NCBI GenBank assembly: GCA_022829145.1
Contig: CM040743.1
Coordinates: forward strand, 32,568,841 to 32,632,840
Direction: 5' to 3'
DNA length: 64,000 nt
Source: Albula goreensis
Lineage: Eukaryota > Chordata > Actinopteri > Albuliformes > Albulidae
Under the pieces are notes generated by a model. The model was given only the letters and a program-made list of their open reading frames with translations. It did not search any database and had not been told where the DNA came from. Positions 12,801-24,579 of this stretch are shown here, piece after piece. A program made the position numbers and the translations under genes. Position 1 is the first letter of the stretch. Every line of letters starts with the position of its first letter.

Positions 12801-13180
12801 ATAGCTTCGACCTAGCCATTACACTGGCTGTCATTTCATTAAGTCATTTGTGGTTTCATTTATTCCAGGTTCCATGTTACCGCAGTGGGAGTGAAATATG
12901 CGCCATTTACGTTATTATCCATTCAAAATTCAGAAGTCGTATTGCTTACCAGCTGGCATTGTTCTGAAAATTTACTGCAAGGTCCTCTGGTGCGACAGTT
13001 TCTTTAGATATGTGGTATTTTCGGAATTCACAAGCGTCCAGTCCTCTTTACTTCATAGTTTGGCACTGACGTGGGTCCGGGAAGGGCACTACAATGTAAA
13101 ATAGCGAACACGCATACATTCATGAAAGAACAGTATTTTATTGCAAATCCACATGATATATTGAATGTGTAGATAGAGGC
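9900..13180. other. Gene-free AT-rich sequence with enhancer-like patches
   Basis: No exon or repeat was recognised with confidence. Two non-repetitive patches stand out. 10,381-10,480 has AAGGTCAAGGCCATATCGGCC and a Sox-like AACAATAG. 12,545-12,620 has TTAATGAGTCATATTTACGC, with a TGAGTCA AP-1/MAF-type core, and more CpG than its surroundings. From about 12.5 kb onward CpG is generally higher, leading into the promoter candidate. Confidence 0.45.
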
Positions 13181-13189
13181 CGGTTTGGT

Positions 13190-13800
13190 TTAAAGTGTTC
13201 ATTCGACTGAGTGAAACGTGGAAACATTATCACCTGCAAATCGGACACACATGACGAATTAGCTGCTATTGTGGCTACCACAGCCATACCAAATTTTAGC
13301 GAATGTTAGATTATACGATACATTGCCTGTCGCTTTCTCGTCCATCATCATCATCGCAACACGTTACGATGTTTTAATTACCAGCAACATAAACCAAAAT
13401 GTAAGGAGGCTTTGATGTTGAATACCTGTGAACAGTGTGGATTAACCCCTATAGACAGTCGCTTCCTGTGAAAAGTCCGCTTTACCTTGTTGCGGAGCTG
13501 AGCAACGCGGAAGTAGGAGTTTCTCTGGAAGCGTAAAGGAGGTCTCCTTTCGACCCACTGTCGCCTATGTCCGGAACCCGCTACATAACATCAGTTTTCG
13601 CTCTGCAGCGCAACAATTGCTTTAAACTGGGGAAATAAAAGTTAATAGGATCAGAATGGTATGTGTCGGGATAGAAAGGGTGTCCTCTTCCGCTGATGTC
13701 AAGCCTGTCAATCTTGTTCTATAAATAAGGAAGTGTGGATACTCGAATCCAGTCCCTCCCACCACTTGCGCAGACGTGTCGAATAATAATGTTACCGCAA
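13190..13800 (-). promoter_or_regulatory. Candidate CpG-type promoter, probably for a minus-strand transcript
   Basis: This is the clearest promoter-like region. CpG is clustered across the block, in contrast to the depleted surroundings. ETS/GABP-type motifs occur as CGGAAGT at 13,508-13,514 (ACTTCCG on the minus strand) and as CTTCCTG at 13,462-13,468, with CCGGAA at about 13,570. No TATA box is evident, as usual for CpG-type promoters. A near-consensus splice donor, AAG|GTAAAG, reads on the minus strand just downstream. A short inverted repeat AAAGGAG-GT-CTCCTTT sits at 13,535-13,550. Direction is inferred mainly from the donor; bidirectional use is possible. Confidence 0.42.
13486..13620 (-). 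other. Possible first (noncoding) exon with splice donor at 13,486/13,485
   Basis: Reading the minus strand, sequence containing the ETS motif runs to CTCAGCTCCGCAACAAG followed by GTAAAGCGG, a strong U1-type donor (AAG|GTAAAG). If used, the intron would extend leftwards through the low-numbered part of the window. The upstream limit (13,620) is arbitrary because the start site is not visible. No long ORF starts within it, so it would be 5' UTR. No convincing downstream exon was found in 1-13.4 kb, so the partner exon may lie outside the window. Confidence 0.27.
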
Positions 13801-13999
13801 CACTGTATCGAATTGCTAACAATTATGAAACTGTAAGGTCATTCTCCGTTATCAGAATAAGCCAGTTGCGCATTCCTGACCCCAATGCAGAATGCATTAT
13901 GATGAACATAAATGTATGCCTCATCACGACAACATACATTTGCATGATAAACTTGGGAAACTTGAGTATAGGTGGAAAAAGAGTTACATTTTGGTGAAA

Positions 14000-16900
14000 T
14001 GCGACGAATCCATGTATGCAGTCTATCAATATGTGCACAGCACAATAGTAAACATAGTATAATTGCTCAGTAACCACCACCATCAAATGACAAAGTATGA
14101 CCCAGGAACTTCTGATACATGATAACAAGAGCAAAACATCACACCCTAAAAACGTGCTGCAGTGTACAGAACCTAATTCAATTACAACGTTTCGTAAGAT
14201 ATCTGGGTCATTTAAGACCACATGAAAAATACCGGATGAGCTATAACGGGAAGGTTGTATTTCTCAATCTATTTCATCTTGATGAACAACACTTTCATTT
14301 ATTTGTTGCAGAGTTGTGTTCTTCAGCCATTCCTGAAATTTAGACAGTCCAAACTAAGCAAGCTGGTTATAGATTATACGAAATAGAAAACAAAGAAGTG
14401 CATGGCTTAATCATCCTTCAGCAACTGTTTATACATATATAACTCCATTAACTGAAAAGATTATTCATTTATTTGATCTGGTAAATAACTTTATTCTGGT
14501 ACTCTTTTAAAATGTTCAGTTCGTCCCAATGGATTTATTCAGTGACATTTTCAGGTGCTTTAAAACAGCAATGAGCGCGTGGCATTGTTTCTCTAAATGC
14601 GCACCTTCACTTTTGAGCACAGAAAAATATCACAGATTACATATAGCTAGCTATGGGGGCCGGATGTAGGGTTGCAAAGACATACCTGTATGGCAGTAAA
14701 TATTCTTGAGGGTTGCGACGTATTGGAGTTATTTTAAGACAAGCGACCAATTCTCGACTGCAGATGAACTGTACGGGAAAAGATTAAAGGTCGCTCGGAG
14801 TAAATTCCTACAGGCAGGTTAATCCTCTAAAGCAGTACCCTACATGAACAACATACTGTTAGCCAGACAAAGTCCTGTCGTTAAACACATCTATATATTT
14901 CAATCCACGCATATGATTATTATTTTTTTTCTCTAAGCCGAAAGCATGAGTCCAGCCAAGAAATTGAAATATGCATGTGGGATTTATGAATTTAAAGCTG
15001 ATGCTTTGTTCGTTTGCAATTCTGTCAGGTCTGCGATTGCATTGTGCAATTATTGTAAGGTCAATGTGAGTTTTTAACCGCTAGCCCCCTACGTCCTATA
15101 TAAAAATTAATATTTGTAAATACTGTATATAGCCTGTCTATATGCAGGCTGAATACTTAAACCCTCTGTGCGAAACAGTTTCTGCAAATGGCACAACATT
15201 TTACTTTATTTCAAGCTGTAATTTATTTTCAGTACTTTGTTACAATAAATAACCTGCATAGTGCCCACAAATGCGGTTGTGCTAACAATGGGAACACTTT
15301 TCAAACACTATTAAAAAACAAACAAGGTCAGTTTCAAGCATTAATGGCGTCATCACATTTGTTCTTCATCTCTCACACGCTTCCGATGAACTCAGTCGAC
15401 TTCAATGCAGGTACAAAGGTGCACCATGATTGTTTGCAGCTGTAGCTTGAGGGTTCTTGGTTCACCTTATCATGCACATAATTATCTCTATGAAACCATC
15501 ACTCGTTGATCGTTAGTATTTGTTTATAGCATCACAGTTTTGCACACTGTGAAAGCCAAGAAAAATAATCACAATGCAACATGACCAAAACCAGTGTGCT
15601 ACCCAAAGTACCCATATCATGCAGGGAGAAGGTAACCATCTCAATTCCATCAGTACACATATCCACCTGCATGCATCACCAATACCAGGTTCATTTCACA
15701 GACTGCAATAAGTTCCAAGTCAAGAGAAAGTGTTGTTGCACCCAATAAACATACCAGACTTATGTTTTGTCGCAGGTGTGTAGAGTTAATCATGTATAGG
15801 GGAAAAGCAAATGCTAACCAGCTAGAAATAAGGTAAAAAAAAAAGACCCTCATTTAATCGGGGTCTTAATATTTGGTACTAATGGTGATGACTTATGGTA
15901 TCTAGAAGTGAAATTCAGATGAGAAAGCTGACATTCTGTGGCTGTGTGTCCTTATTTGTCCTCCTTTTCACTTTTTTGGTCTCATTTTTATCTGTCTATT
16001 ACCTGGGCAGTTTCATTTTTTTCCCATAGAAAGGTGATGCTTCTATTTATAGGACCCTGGAGTAACACTTCATCACAGTCAAAGGAAATTTTCCCCATTG
16101 GGGCTTTTTCAGAATTTCCTGCCTACCTAAAATACATTTTCAACATCTTACTGATACAAAAGCTTTTCTTTGGTGGCCTTCAATTGAAAGGAAGTCAGTG
16201 GCTCTAATGGGTCATTTTTGATAGTAAAATGATAAAAAGCAAAAAAGCAGGGAAATACAAGTAAGGGAGACACTGAACACTCAATATAGCTCTTGACGCG
16301 TTGCTTTTTAAAATAGAACTCCACCATTTGCGCATCAATTTTAGATTAACTTCCTAACCAAACATTGCATGTCTGAATTCTAACTTGAAAGACCCTGCGT
16401 TTTCATCTTCTGCTGATGTTTCTCCAGTTTCTTCTCGAGATTTTATCAATTATTTTTCACTTCAATTTATTTGAAGAATCATTTCAGCAGTTTAATGCAG
16501 TTTGTGGGTGGTATCTGACTTTTCTCATTTTTGACTCATCGCTTGATTTGTGATGCTCTTGGGGCAGACAGCGTAATTGTGATTGACATGACTGTAATCA
16601 TTATGAAATAATTTCGGGCCATTCAAAATCAATGTCTTAAAATGTTTCTTCAATTTTAATGTGTGTGATGTGAAAGGCTCTCACAGGGGTTGACAAATAA
16701 GCACGAGTAGCAGTCAGAATTCTTGTAATACATTTCCTTGTTAATCTCAAGACGGGGTGTTGTGCTCTTTCTTATCAAGTACACAGAGTCACAGAGTGAA
16801 GAGCTAATGTGCGACTCTAAAGGAGATGTAATTCACTCAACATTATCAACTTCAGTTTTTATCACTGAGGCCACATTTGTCAATCATGCTGGATTAAAAG

Positions 16901-18670
16901 CTGCTTTTGATAACAGGAGATGAAGTGAAAAGCAATAGCACTGACCCAAGATTACCTGAAAAGAAATCCCAATATGTTTAGCCTTTAATACTGAGTGACA
17001 TATATAAAGTAGCTCATACTGCACTGTAATTAGTCTGAATATGGAATATAGATACAAAAATTACAGGTATGTGTCATGTATCATAAAACATATTAATTAG
17101 TTCAGCTGTCAAAAACCTGCCCATTTACCTTCATCATCTGAAACATTTCTGTGTGGAACTTTAGAATTTGCAGATTTTTGGTAATATTGTTTAAGAATAA
17201 ATAAGTAGCACTTTATTTAGCATTACACAATTGCTTAATCATTTACAGATATTTCATAAGTTAAAAAAAAAATATATATATATGGATGGTCGCATGGCAC
17301 GTGTTAATGAATTCCTGTCCTGTGCTTGTGAAGGTGTAGCATAAGGCATTATGTAGCTGTGTAGGGACTATCATAGAAAACATTACTGCCTTTTTAATAG
17401 CATATTGAAAAGGGCAAGGCAATGCTCAATGATAGCCCAGCAGTCGAAGTGAAATTCTGTACCCAAACCTTTTCACAATCCAAGTTCCCTACTGACGATG
17501 ACAGGATAGTAACGTGATATATAAATCCTCTAGATCAGGGTCCAAGGACAGTCTCACTGATGGGGGAGATGAAAGAAAGTGGCGTTGGTTTGTGGATGTA
17601 ACAGGAGACTTGTTTACTTTTATCTGCCTGGCTAAGCCACAGCTCCAGACCCTGCTGCTGGGAGATAAAATTGTAGTGCCCCTCTGTTTCTGCAGAAACA
17701 ATACTGACTAATGTGCAGCATGCCAGTCCTGCAGGCACTCAAAGCCGATGCAGCCCTCCATGGCCCTTGGGTGGGAAGAGCAGAGCCCTATTACAACCAA
17801 CACGGACATCCTGGTCAATGATAAAATCAGTTTCATTTTACCAGAGATGATGGGCATTGCTCTGTCCATAAGTAGTTAGCATTGCTAGACTTGACGCACC
17901 ATTGGGGCACAAACCTCTAGCACTCAAATCCCAACACTAGCAATTTATGATGAGTTGCTAAAGCTAATTACATTTGTTGATCATTAACTGGTGATACAAC
18001 AAAATGTTACTGGGGCACATGTCCCAGTATGTAGGCCCTGGTTACACACAGTGACTGCACTGTCCACCACCACATTCTAGGCTAGACTGCTCACAAGACA
18101 CCTGGGACAAATTTCAATTGTAAAAAAAACAAAAACAAAAAACAATCATTAACAAAGCAGTTTCCACCACTTACTGCTTGGCTGATTGTCCTGATTTAGC
18201 AACATAGATTGAACAAAGTAAAAACAATCTCAGACGGGGGGGAAAAATAACAGAATTCCTTGAAGGCTCCTAAAGGCATGCTGGGGTTTGTTTAAACCAA
18301 TTACTCTGGCTAAATTAGCTAATTACCTGTACAAAACAGTATCTGGTTCTTTCTACTCTACCAGACAAGCAACACAAATGGCAATTCCGTGCAGAAAATA
18401 GGTGTGCAATTACTCTAAAATCAATGGTTGTGCAACCCAATTTTGTGAAACTAATTTTTATTATTCATGAATTATTTATGATCTAAGAGTGAGTGTCTTT
18501 TGTTTCGAAGCAAAGTATGAGATTTATTTGACGCATGGAAATAATTCCCAGAATTTATAACTTGGGTTTTAGAGATAGTGCACAATGTACAGGTTTTCAA
18601 GATGAACTCAGAGAGGAAGGTGAATGACATTATGCTGGCTGCCATTTCTGGTAGAAATCTTGAATGCAGT
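14000..18670. other. Gene-free sequence
   Basis: Mostly unique AT-rich DNA. CpG stays modestly high to about 14.9 kb. 15,843-15,867 holds a 7-bp hairpin (AAGACCC/GGGTCTT). 17,560-17,830 is GC-richer, non-repetitive and carries a perfect 16-bp palindrome (separate entry). No protein-like frame with splice signals was seen. Confidence 0.45.
17685..17700. promoter_or_regulatory. Perfect 16-bp palindrome in a conserved-looking block
   Basis: TGTTTCTGCAGAAACA equals its own reverse complement. It lies in a GC-richer unique block (about 17,560-17,830) that could be a conserved noncoding element. Palindromes of this size can be dimeric transcription-factor sites, and the arms loosely resemble steroid-receptor half sites. 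A chance palindrome remains possible. Confidence 0.25.
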
Positions 18671-18679
18671 GAAGATATT

Positions 18680-18830
18680 TGTGGAACAACAAGGCAAAGC
18701 TGTGAGCTCTGAGTTCCAATCCCGGTGACAAGAATGTGCTACTATGACACTCTGACAAGTTAATTTAGCTCAAGAGTAACTCAGATCTGGGAGCTGATGT
18801 TATAGTGGATTGTGAATAGGTAGATGCCAG
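18680..18830 (+). mobile_element. Degenerate tRNA-derived SINE
   Basis: A B-box-like GAGTTCCAATCC at 18,711-18,722 follows AAGCTGTGAGCTCT. Next come GTGCTACTATGACACTCTGA and AAGTTAATTTAGCTCAAGAG, matching in order the central domain of the same SINE group (ACTGCTACTGTACCCTTGAG...AAGTTACTTAACCT...GCTCAAGTAAAT). The 3' boundary is unclear. Confidence 0.55.
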
Positions 18831-18999
18831 TGCCAAATACCAGTGCTATTGACCTAACTTTAGTTACTTATGTTATATTGATAATAATGAGGTTTAAAGA
18901 AGATGGTGATCCATGGGAGAATTTAATTTTTTATAATAAACACAGTTTTTAACATATTGAGTTTTAATATATGCTTAATTCTACAGTTAGATGTAGATT

Positions 19000-19001
<2 letters not shown>

Positions 19002-19096
<95 letters not shown>
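19002..19096 (+). repeat. (CA)n microsatellite, about 47 units
   Basis: An uninterrupted AC/CA dinucleotide array of about 95 bp. Perfect long arrays of this kind are common in fish, highly polymorphic and able to adopt Z-DNA. Open frames of pure Thr-His or Val-Cys over it are artefacts. Confidence 0.98.
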
Positions 19097-19098
<2 letters not shown>

Positions 19099-19099
19099 T

Positions 19100-21193
19100 G
19101 GTTACATTACTAATGCTGACATCTATGCATAAGGAGAAGCTCAAGGGAAATTACTGTAATCAGTGTCATTTTTAACAATGCATGGTGATAATGTAACACT
19201 GTGCTTGTGCTGAAAAACAGCAACACTATTTTAAAAACTTTAACTTGCATGCCATGGAGACAGTGGTAATGTAATCAGAATAAAATACAACTAATTTGCG
19301 CTAACGCTGAATGTTCACTATGAGTGGATTAGCAATTAATAACAATGCATTTTTTAATTGTTGCAATATTATGCTAAACATAATCAAGTCATGGCTGATC
19401 ATTTGCTCTATCATTATGCTCTATCATAATGATGACACTAACAAATAGGAAGCTCATTGTATTTCTACCTGAAAGTACAGGAAATATTGATTATACTGTG
19501 TGCCACTGGACAGGAGAATGTCACAAAATGGCTTAATGCAATGTTTCAGTTCTTCAGTTTGCAAAGGACCAGGATATTTTTCAAGGCTTGGACAATATTT
19601 CAAGTGCCTTCCCAGAAGGCTTCAGGAGCTAAGGTGAACTGCCTGTGCTTGAGAACACAATGGCATCTCAAGGTAAGGGGTGATTTGCAGGAAGAGCCAA
19701 AGGGATACATTTTGTTTCCTTTTCTACATTTACCCCTGAGGGTATGATTTTGACACTGATTTAGAGCAACAGTGCTCCAGATTCATGAGTGTAGGTTTGG
19801 TTGTGAAGTTGGTAGAGACAACTAATATCACATGATCACTTTGGATGTACATATCTGCATACATACTTGCATGTGCACATATAGGCACACACTCAGATTT
19901 TCCTGTTTTCCATAAAATATATTTAATATTGTAGTATCTACAGCATGCAGGGATTCACATGCTCCTTTGCCACTGTTTTCATAATGTCCGCAACATTATA
20001 GACCCAAAAGTTTGTGGGGACAAGTCACCACAATCCCCACCCAGATCTAGACCTATGCCTGCATCAGCAGGCACTTACACTGAGTAATAATCAGTAATGA
20101 TGTTTTAATAAATGAGAATTTGACTAATACTGGTTAAAAAACAACTTTACTTGATGGATACTGTGGCAGAGGCTTCAATACCACATTTAAAGACAGGTGA
20201 TATCTGGTACTAAGCTGAACTTTCAGGAATGCAATAGATGCATAAATCCTAGTTGCATATTTGGATCAAGTGCCTGTCATGATTGTGATGGAAAACCAAT
20301 TAAATGCTTTGCCTTTCTCCAGGCATTGCTCCTGCTTTTGAGGTTAGTGTTTTCGATATTGAGGTGTCAGGAAAGGATAAAACTTGAAGAAGAAATGAAA
20401 AACAAGAGATGGCCCATCCCTTTTTCTCTGTGGCGTAGACAGCCCTCCGGGGCCTCAGAGATAATTTTTCTGTCTGAACTGCTACATGGTGATTTTACCT
20501 CCCTTTTTGAGGGGTTTAAGGACCTACTCAAGAGAGGAATGACAACACTATAAATGGAATGCAGGCGCTAACTGTAGCGGTGCAGAACCGTCACTCACTG
20601 AACTGTCCCCACGAAAGACCCATCTGCCATTACCTGTCCTAGGAGACTCACTGTACCTCACCTGTTCTTAGAAGAGAGAACTGTTCCTCAAGACCTGTCT
20701 ACTTTAGCATTTTACACATGGGTCACATTCTTGTAGGGTGGTTTGCAGAGGTGTAATGCACTTGGCACACACCACTTCTCAGTATTGTGTGTTCAAACTG
20801 CCAGTTTGACCATCTTCTAATTGACCCACCTTCACTGAGTGGTGATTGGGTAGGCACTATTGGTCACAATCGTAAAGGGGAAATGTTCTTTAACAACTAC
20901 CGGTCTAAACAGCAAGGTGCTCTTTAAAATGAGGACACATTGGATAATTTAAGAAAAAGTGGCCGGACTATAGAAGTACAATTTGGCTTACTTTCCAGAG
21001 CTTCAAGGCAATCTTGAGGGTGGGAGGAGATTTTGCTTTTTAATTAGTTTTCCAAACCTATTGATATGCTAAAAAACAGACAAAAGAAGTAACAGTTATA
21101 ACCTCAGTATACATAAACACTTTCTCAAGGGAATTCATAATCATCAGTTACAGAATATTTTTAATGACTAATCATCAATATTTGATGATCATA

Positions 21194-21231
<38 letters not shown>

Positions 21232-22740
21232 GATAATGCATTGGAAGCTGTTGAGGGCCTGTGCAGTTAAAACATTGGGTTTTAGTTTACTGACACACTC
21301 AACAGTGTCACATCAGTGCCACATAATGACTGTGGTGAACTGTATCACTTAAAATTATTTTTTTCAGCTGGCAGAACTGGCCCTTCTCCCCCTATAAAAG
21401 TACATCTGTTCTGTCCTATGCTTGCACCAACTGTGTATAATATGTACTGTATAAAGCAATGACTGTGGTTAGTCACCAGCTTAGCTGATGGATGGCAGTG
21501 TTAAGAGAAGCAGGAGATGGCGGTATGCCACCTTTGGCATGCTTGTCTGCACTCTCCCAAACTGAAGGTGCGCAGTGCAGCAATGAAAATACAAATGGCC
21601 ATTTCAAAACGAAGAGAAAGAAGAACATCTGGAACAAAGATTTTCATGAGCTGAATATGTAATTATCACATAGATTTGTGGTAGAAGCATATCCCGTCAT
21701 CACTGAAGTCAAATGTCATCCATATCAAGCAGCTAATAGAACTATATACTAGCAAACAGCTCGCTCTGCTTTTAATCCTTTAAGGACCTTTGCTGCAGAG
21801 TCTAACGGTCTTATCTGTGATTAAAAGCTTGTGTCCTACAGATGGCATTGACAGTGCTTGGCGTAACATCGCTGCCTGCTAACCGGCCGAACGCCAGAAC
21901 ACTACAAGAGGGAAAATTACCTAAATTCTAGATTAAACTGTGCTAGCCGCTGCTGCTGTGATGCCTTTTTGAGTTCCAGAAAATTCTATACCCAGAGTGT
22001 TACATAATTCGTGGCAAACAAAGATGTATGGGGTTCACACATCACTGCCCATATTGCAGCATGCAATTGCAAACCAGAGTGATGACTCAGATTGGATATC
22101 ACAATATGTTTTTCGTCACATGTCTGCTACAGCTGTCTATATAAGCAGCAGGGGAGGTGACTGGTTTGCCGTTGCTCAGTCTTGGGCTGCCCATAAACAG
22201 GATTATCCTGAATCTACCAACGGCTGATTTTACACCCTAGACAAGGGGTGTCACGCAAAGTCTGAGAGGTTTTGAAGCACCGCTGCACATCAAGAGCAGA
22301 ATACATGACGACGTGATAAAGGCACAAACTTGTTGAATTGTTATGGAGTGTAACAGTTCCACCTCGTCAATGCTCCTGTACATGTTCAGGGTGTCATTGC
22401 TGTGTGTCTATGACCATAAACTCCACTTATATCTTCAGTTTAATGGTTTGTGTTTTAGTCATGCTTTACCAAAGCCCCTTATGAAAATAATGTCTGTATA
22501 CATATTCAAAATTTTTAGGTATATATTTTAAATAAACAATATGTCACAATACATTGTGGTAATGATAATATTGTTTTTCAATAATCTTTTGTGCATGTCA
22601 TGCAATTATTAACAATTTGCTCATTGTAAAATATCCTGCATTGTAAAACTTGTTTGGCATACATGATGCATGCAAACTATTGCATGATATGAAAGATACA
22701 GTCATGTATTGTAATGTACAATATTACTATTAAAGAACAC
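19100..22740. other. Gene-free AT-rich sequence
   Basis: No gene was recognised. It contains an ATG trinucleotide array (21,194-21,230), a tandem GCTCTATCATTAT/GCTCTATCATAAT duplication near 19,407-19,432, and a possible SINE fragment at 20,745-20,805 (GTGTAATGCACTTGGC then GTGTTCAAACTGCC, B-box-like but weak). The 118-codon frame at 20,197-20,553 has some protein-like stretches but no known domain and no convincing splice context. Confidence 0.4.
21194..21230 (+). repeat. (ATG)n trinucleotide microsatellite
   Basis: About twelve ATG/GAT units in a row, giving a poly-Met frame that is an artefact. Confidence 0.95.
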
Positions 22741-22744
22741 AAAC

Positions 22745-23305
22745 ATACACAAGGAGAACTGGCCATTTATCCCATCATGGGTCTATTGTTTTCTACAGAG
22801 AAGCCTGGACTTGAACACCTCAAGGCTCTCTCTCTTAGACATGACCTAGCAAGCTGCTACATGCCTTTACCTCATTCTGTGTAAAATATTGATAACAGTA
22901 GAAAATTTACCTTCAAGTAATTTCCATTCATGCCCCCTTTTTTTTCTGCTGTCAGAACTCAGCCTGAGAAATCCTTTGTAGTTCACTTTGTTAAACCGTT
23001 TAATGACTTTAATCGCCAACTATCTTCTCTACACCTCACGCAACTTCCCAGTCAATACACGGGTAATTGAAGTCATTCATTATTGTCGCTCCTTCCTGAC
23101 AAGCTTTTAGATCACTGCAGAGGTCCTGCTCCTAATCTTTGCGGGTAATTCCATGAATTTATCCTGCTGAAACTCACATACACCCTCACCTATATCATTG
23201 TCTCGAACATGGACCATGTTCACCAGAGCCATCCTCTCCCCAGCCAGGGGTATGCTTGTCCCAGGCAGTCTAGTACTATCTGGGCTACACAACATAGAAG
23301 ACATT
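22745..23305 (-). mobile_element. CR1-type LINE remnant with internal deletions
   Basis: On the minus strand three pieces of a CR1-clade LINE lie in the correct order. 23,304-23,107 encodes an ORF1-type segment with VNMVHVRDNDIGEG and KIRSRTSAVI, like the VHVGTNDIG block of the SGNH-esterase-like ORF1 of CR1 elements. About 23,085-23,045 encodes MNDFNYPCIDWEV, matching the endonuclease motif GDFNYPGIDW. About 22,960-22,810 encodes RGHEWKL and ESLEVFKSRL, the C-terminal end of ORF2 (RGHxxKL...SFKxRLD). The element ends in GATGGGATAAATGGCCAGTT, like the recalled GATGGGCTGAATGGCC tail. The RT core is missing. In-frame stops and deletions show it is long dead. Confidence 0.75.
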
Positions 23306-23319
23306 TACATGAAGATGCA

Positions 23320-24570
23320 CTATTCTGTCTATTTCATGTAATTCTTTTTCTGAAGGGTTTAGAATGGGCTGGATTGACTTCCAAATAGTAATAAATATAA
23401 TTTAAAAAGATTAGCAGTTAAGTGACACGTGATATAAAGCTAGAGATTGTTCTAGACATATTTGGTCAAGCCAGCTGAGTGTGATTTTTACAAAAAGGAC
23501 ACAGTTATAAGCTCTGAAAATGTACCAGTTACAAACAGCAGCTGAAGGAGATCTAGTGACAGTTGTGAAGGTACTGTGGTATCATAACCTGTTAACATCG
23601 TCTCATTTTTGAGAAAATATCAAATTATTTTTGTACATGATAATGTTTTTATCATAGTTCTGCCTACTTCTGGGGCAGAACAGTGAGACATGCTTGTCGA
23701 AGGGCATATTTTGGCATTGTGGACTCTTATATAAGAAAGCAGGAGGCAGAGGAAGTAGGTGGATCTATACATATTGCACCATGTGCTTTTGTTTTGATGA
23801 ATCCATGCAAAGAAATGCTTTTACATTTTTATGGTCTGGTTGTCACTGGCACTGCTTGATTAACTTCATGAATTTCAATGAAGACTGCTATTGTTAAATT
23901 CAAAAAGAATCAGTAATCTTAAAGGAATTTCATTCATGGAATCGTGCAAAAATGTAGTGTGATACTATGCATATATAACCATATTACACATAATACATCA
24001 CCATAGATACAATAAGTAAATATAAAAAGATTTCACCAACAGACCAGGTATCATATTTTTTTTTCTTAATGGCTCCTTTACACAGAATGGTAACCCTATT
24101 TTAGCATTCATATGTCAAAGCTAATTAAGATGTTATTACTGGCTTGATTTCTACTTATAAATAACTGCTTACTAACCATTTGTTAGGGTTTTTCTGAAGT
24201 GTCATCTTATTCATACATTATTAGCCATTTGTTGATGGTTCCTCAGCGACAGAATAAATATTAGTCATTATTTTGCATTTTGTTTGCAGTTTTTTAGGAA
24301 AACGTTCATCAAATTATAGTGTAATAATAATTACTCTTTCTAAGAATGTAATTATATTTGCATTAAAGGAGTACTTTACCAATTTTTGAATTTAACTTCA
24401 TTGTCTTTATCACAAGTCAGAGATGTCAGAATGAGAATACTGATTTTAAACTGTTCTACAGTTTGTACAGTTCAACAGTTCTGTTCTACAACTCTATTAG
24501 GCAATTAGGAAGAGTGTGAGGGGTGAATTTGCTTGATTAATAGTGTTTTATCAGAACATGAACAGACATT
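23320..24570. other. Gene-free AT-rich sequence, possibly with an old interspersed repeat
   Basis: No gene. The segment at about 24,070-24,250 (GGTAACCCTATTTTAGCATT ... ACTGCTTACTAACCATTTGT ... TTTTTCTGAAGTGTCATC) has the look of a dispersed fish repeat, but I cannot name it. Confidence 0.35.
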
Positions 24571-24579
24571 AAAACATTG

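Noticed and set aside
15843-15867. Hairpin AAGACCC/GGGTCTT preceded by an A run, resembling a bacterial terminator
   Set aside because: The window is vertebrate nuclear DNA with no bacterial genes, so a Rho-independent terminator has no meaning here.
20197-20553. 118-codon plus-strand frame with some protein-like stretches
   Set aside because: No recognised domain, no convincing acceptor or donor, and start and end fall in ordinary AT-rich sequence.
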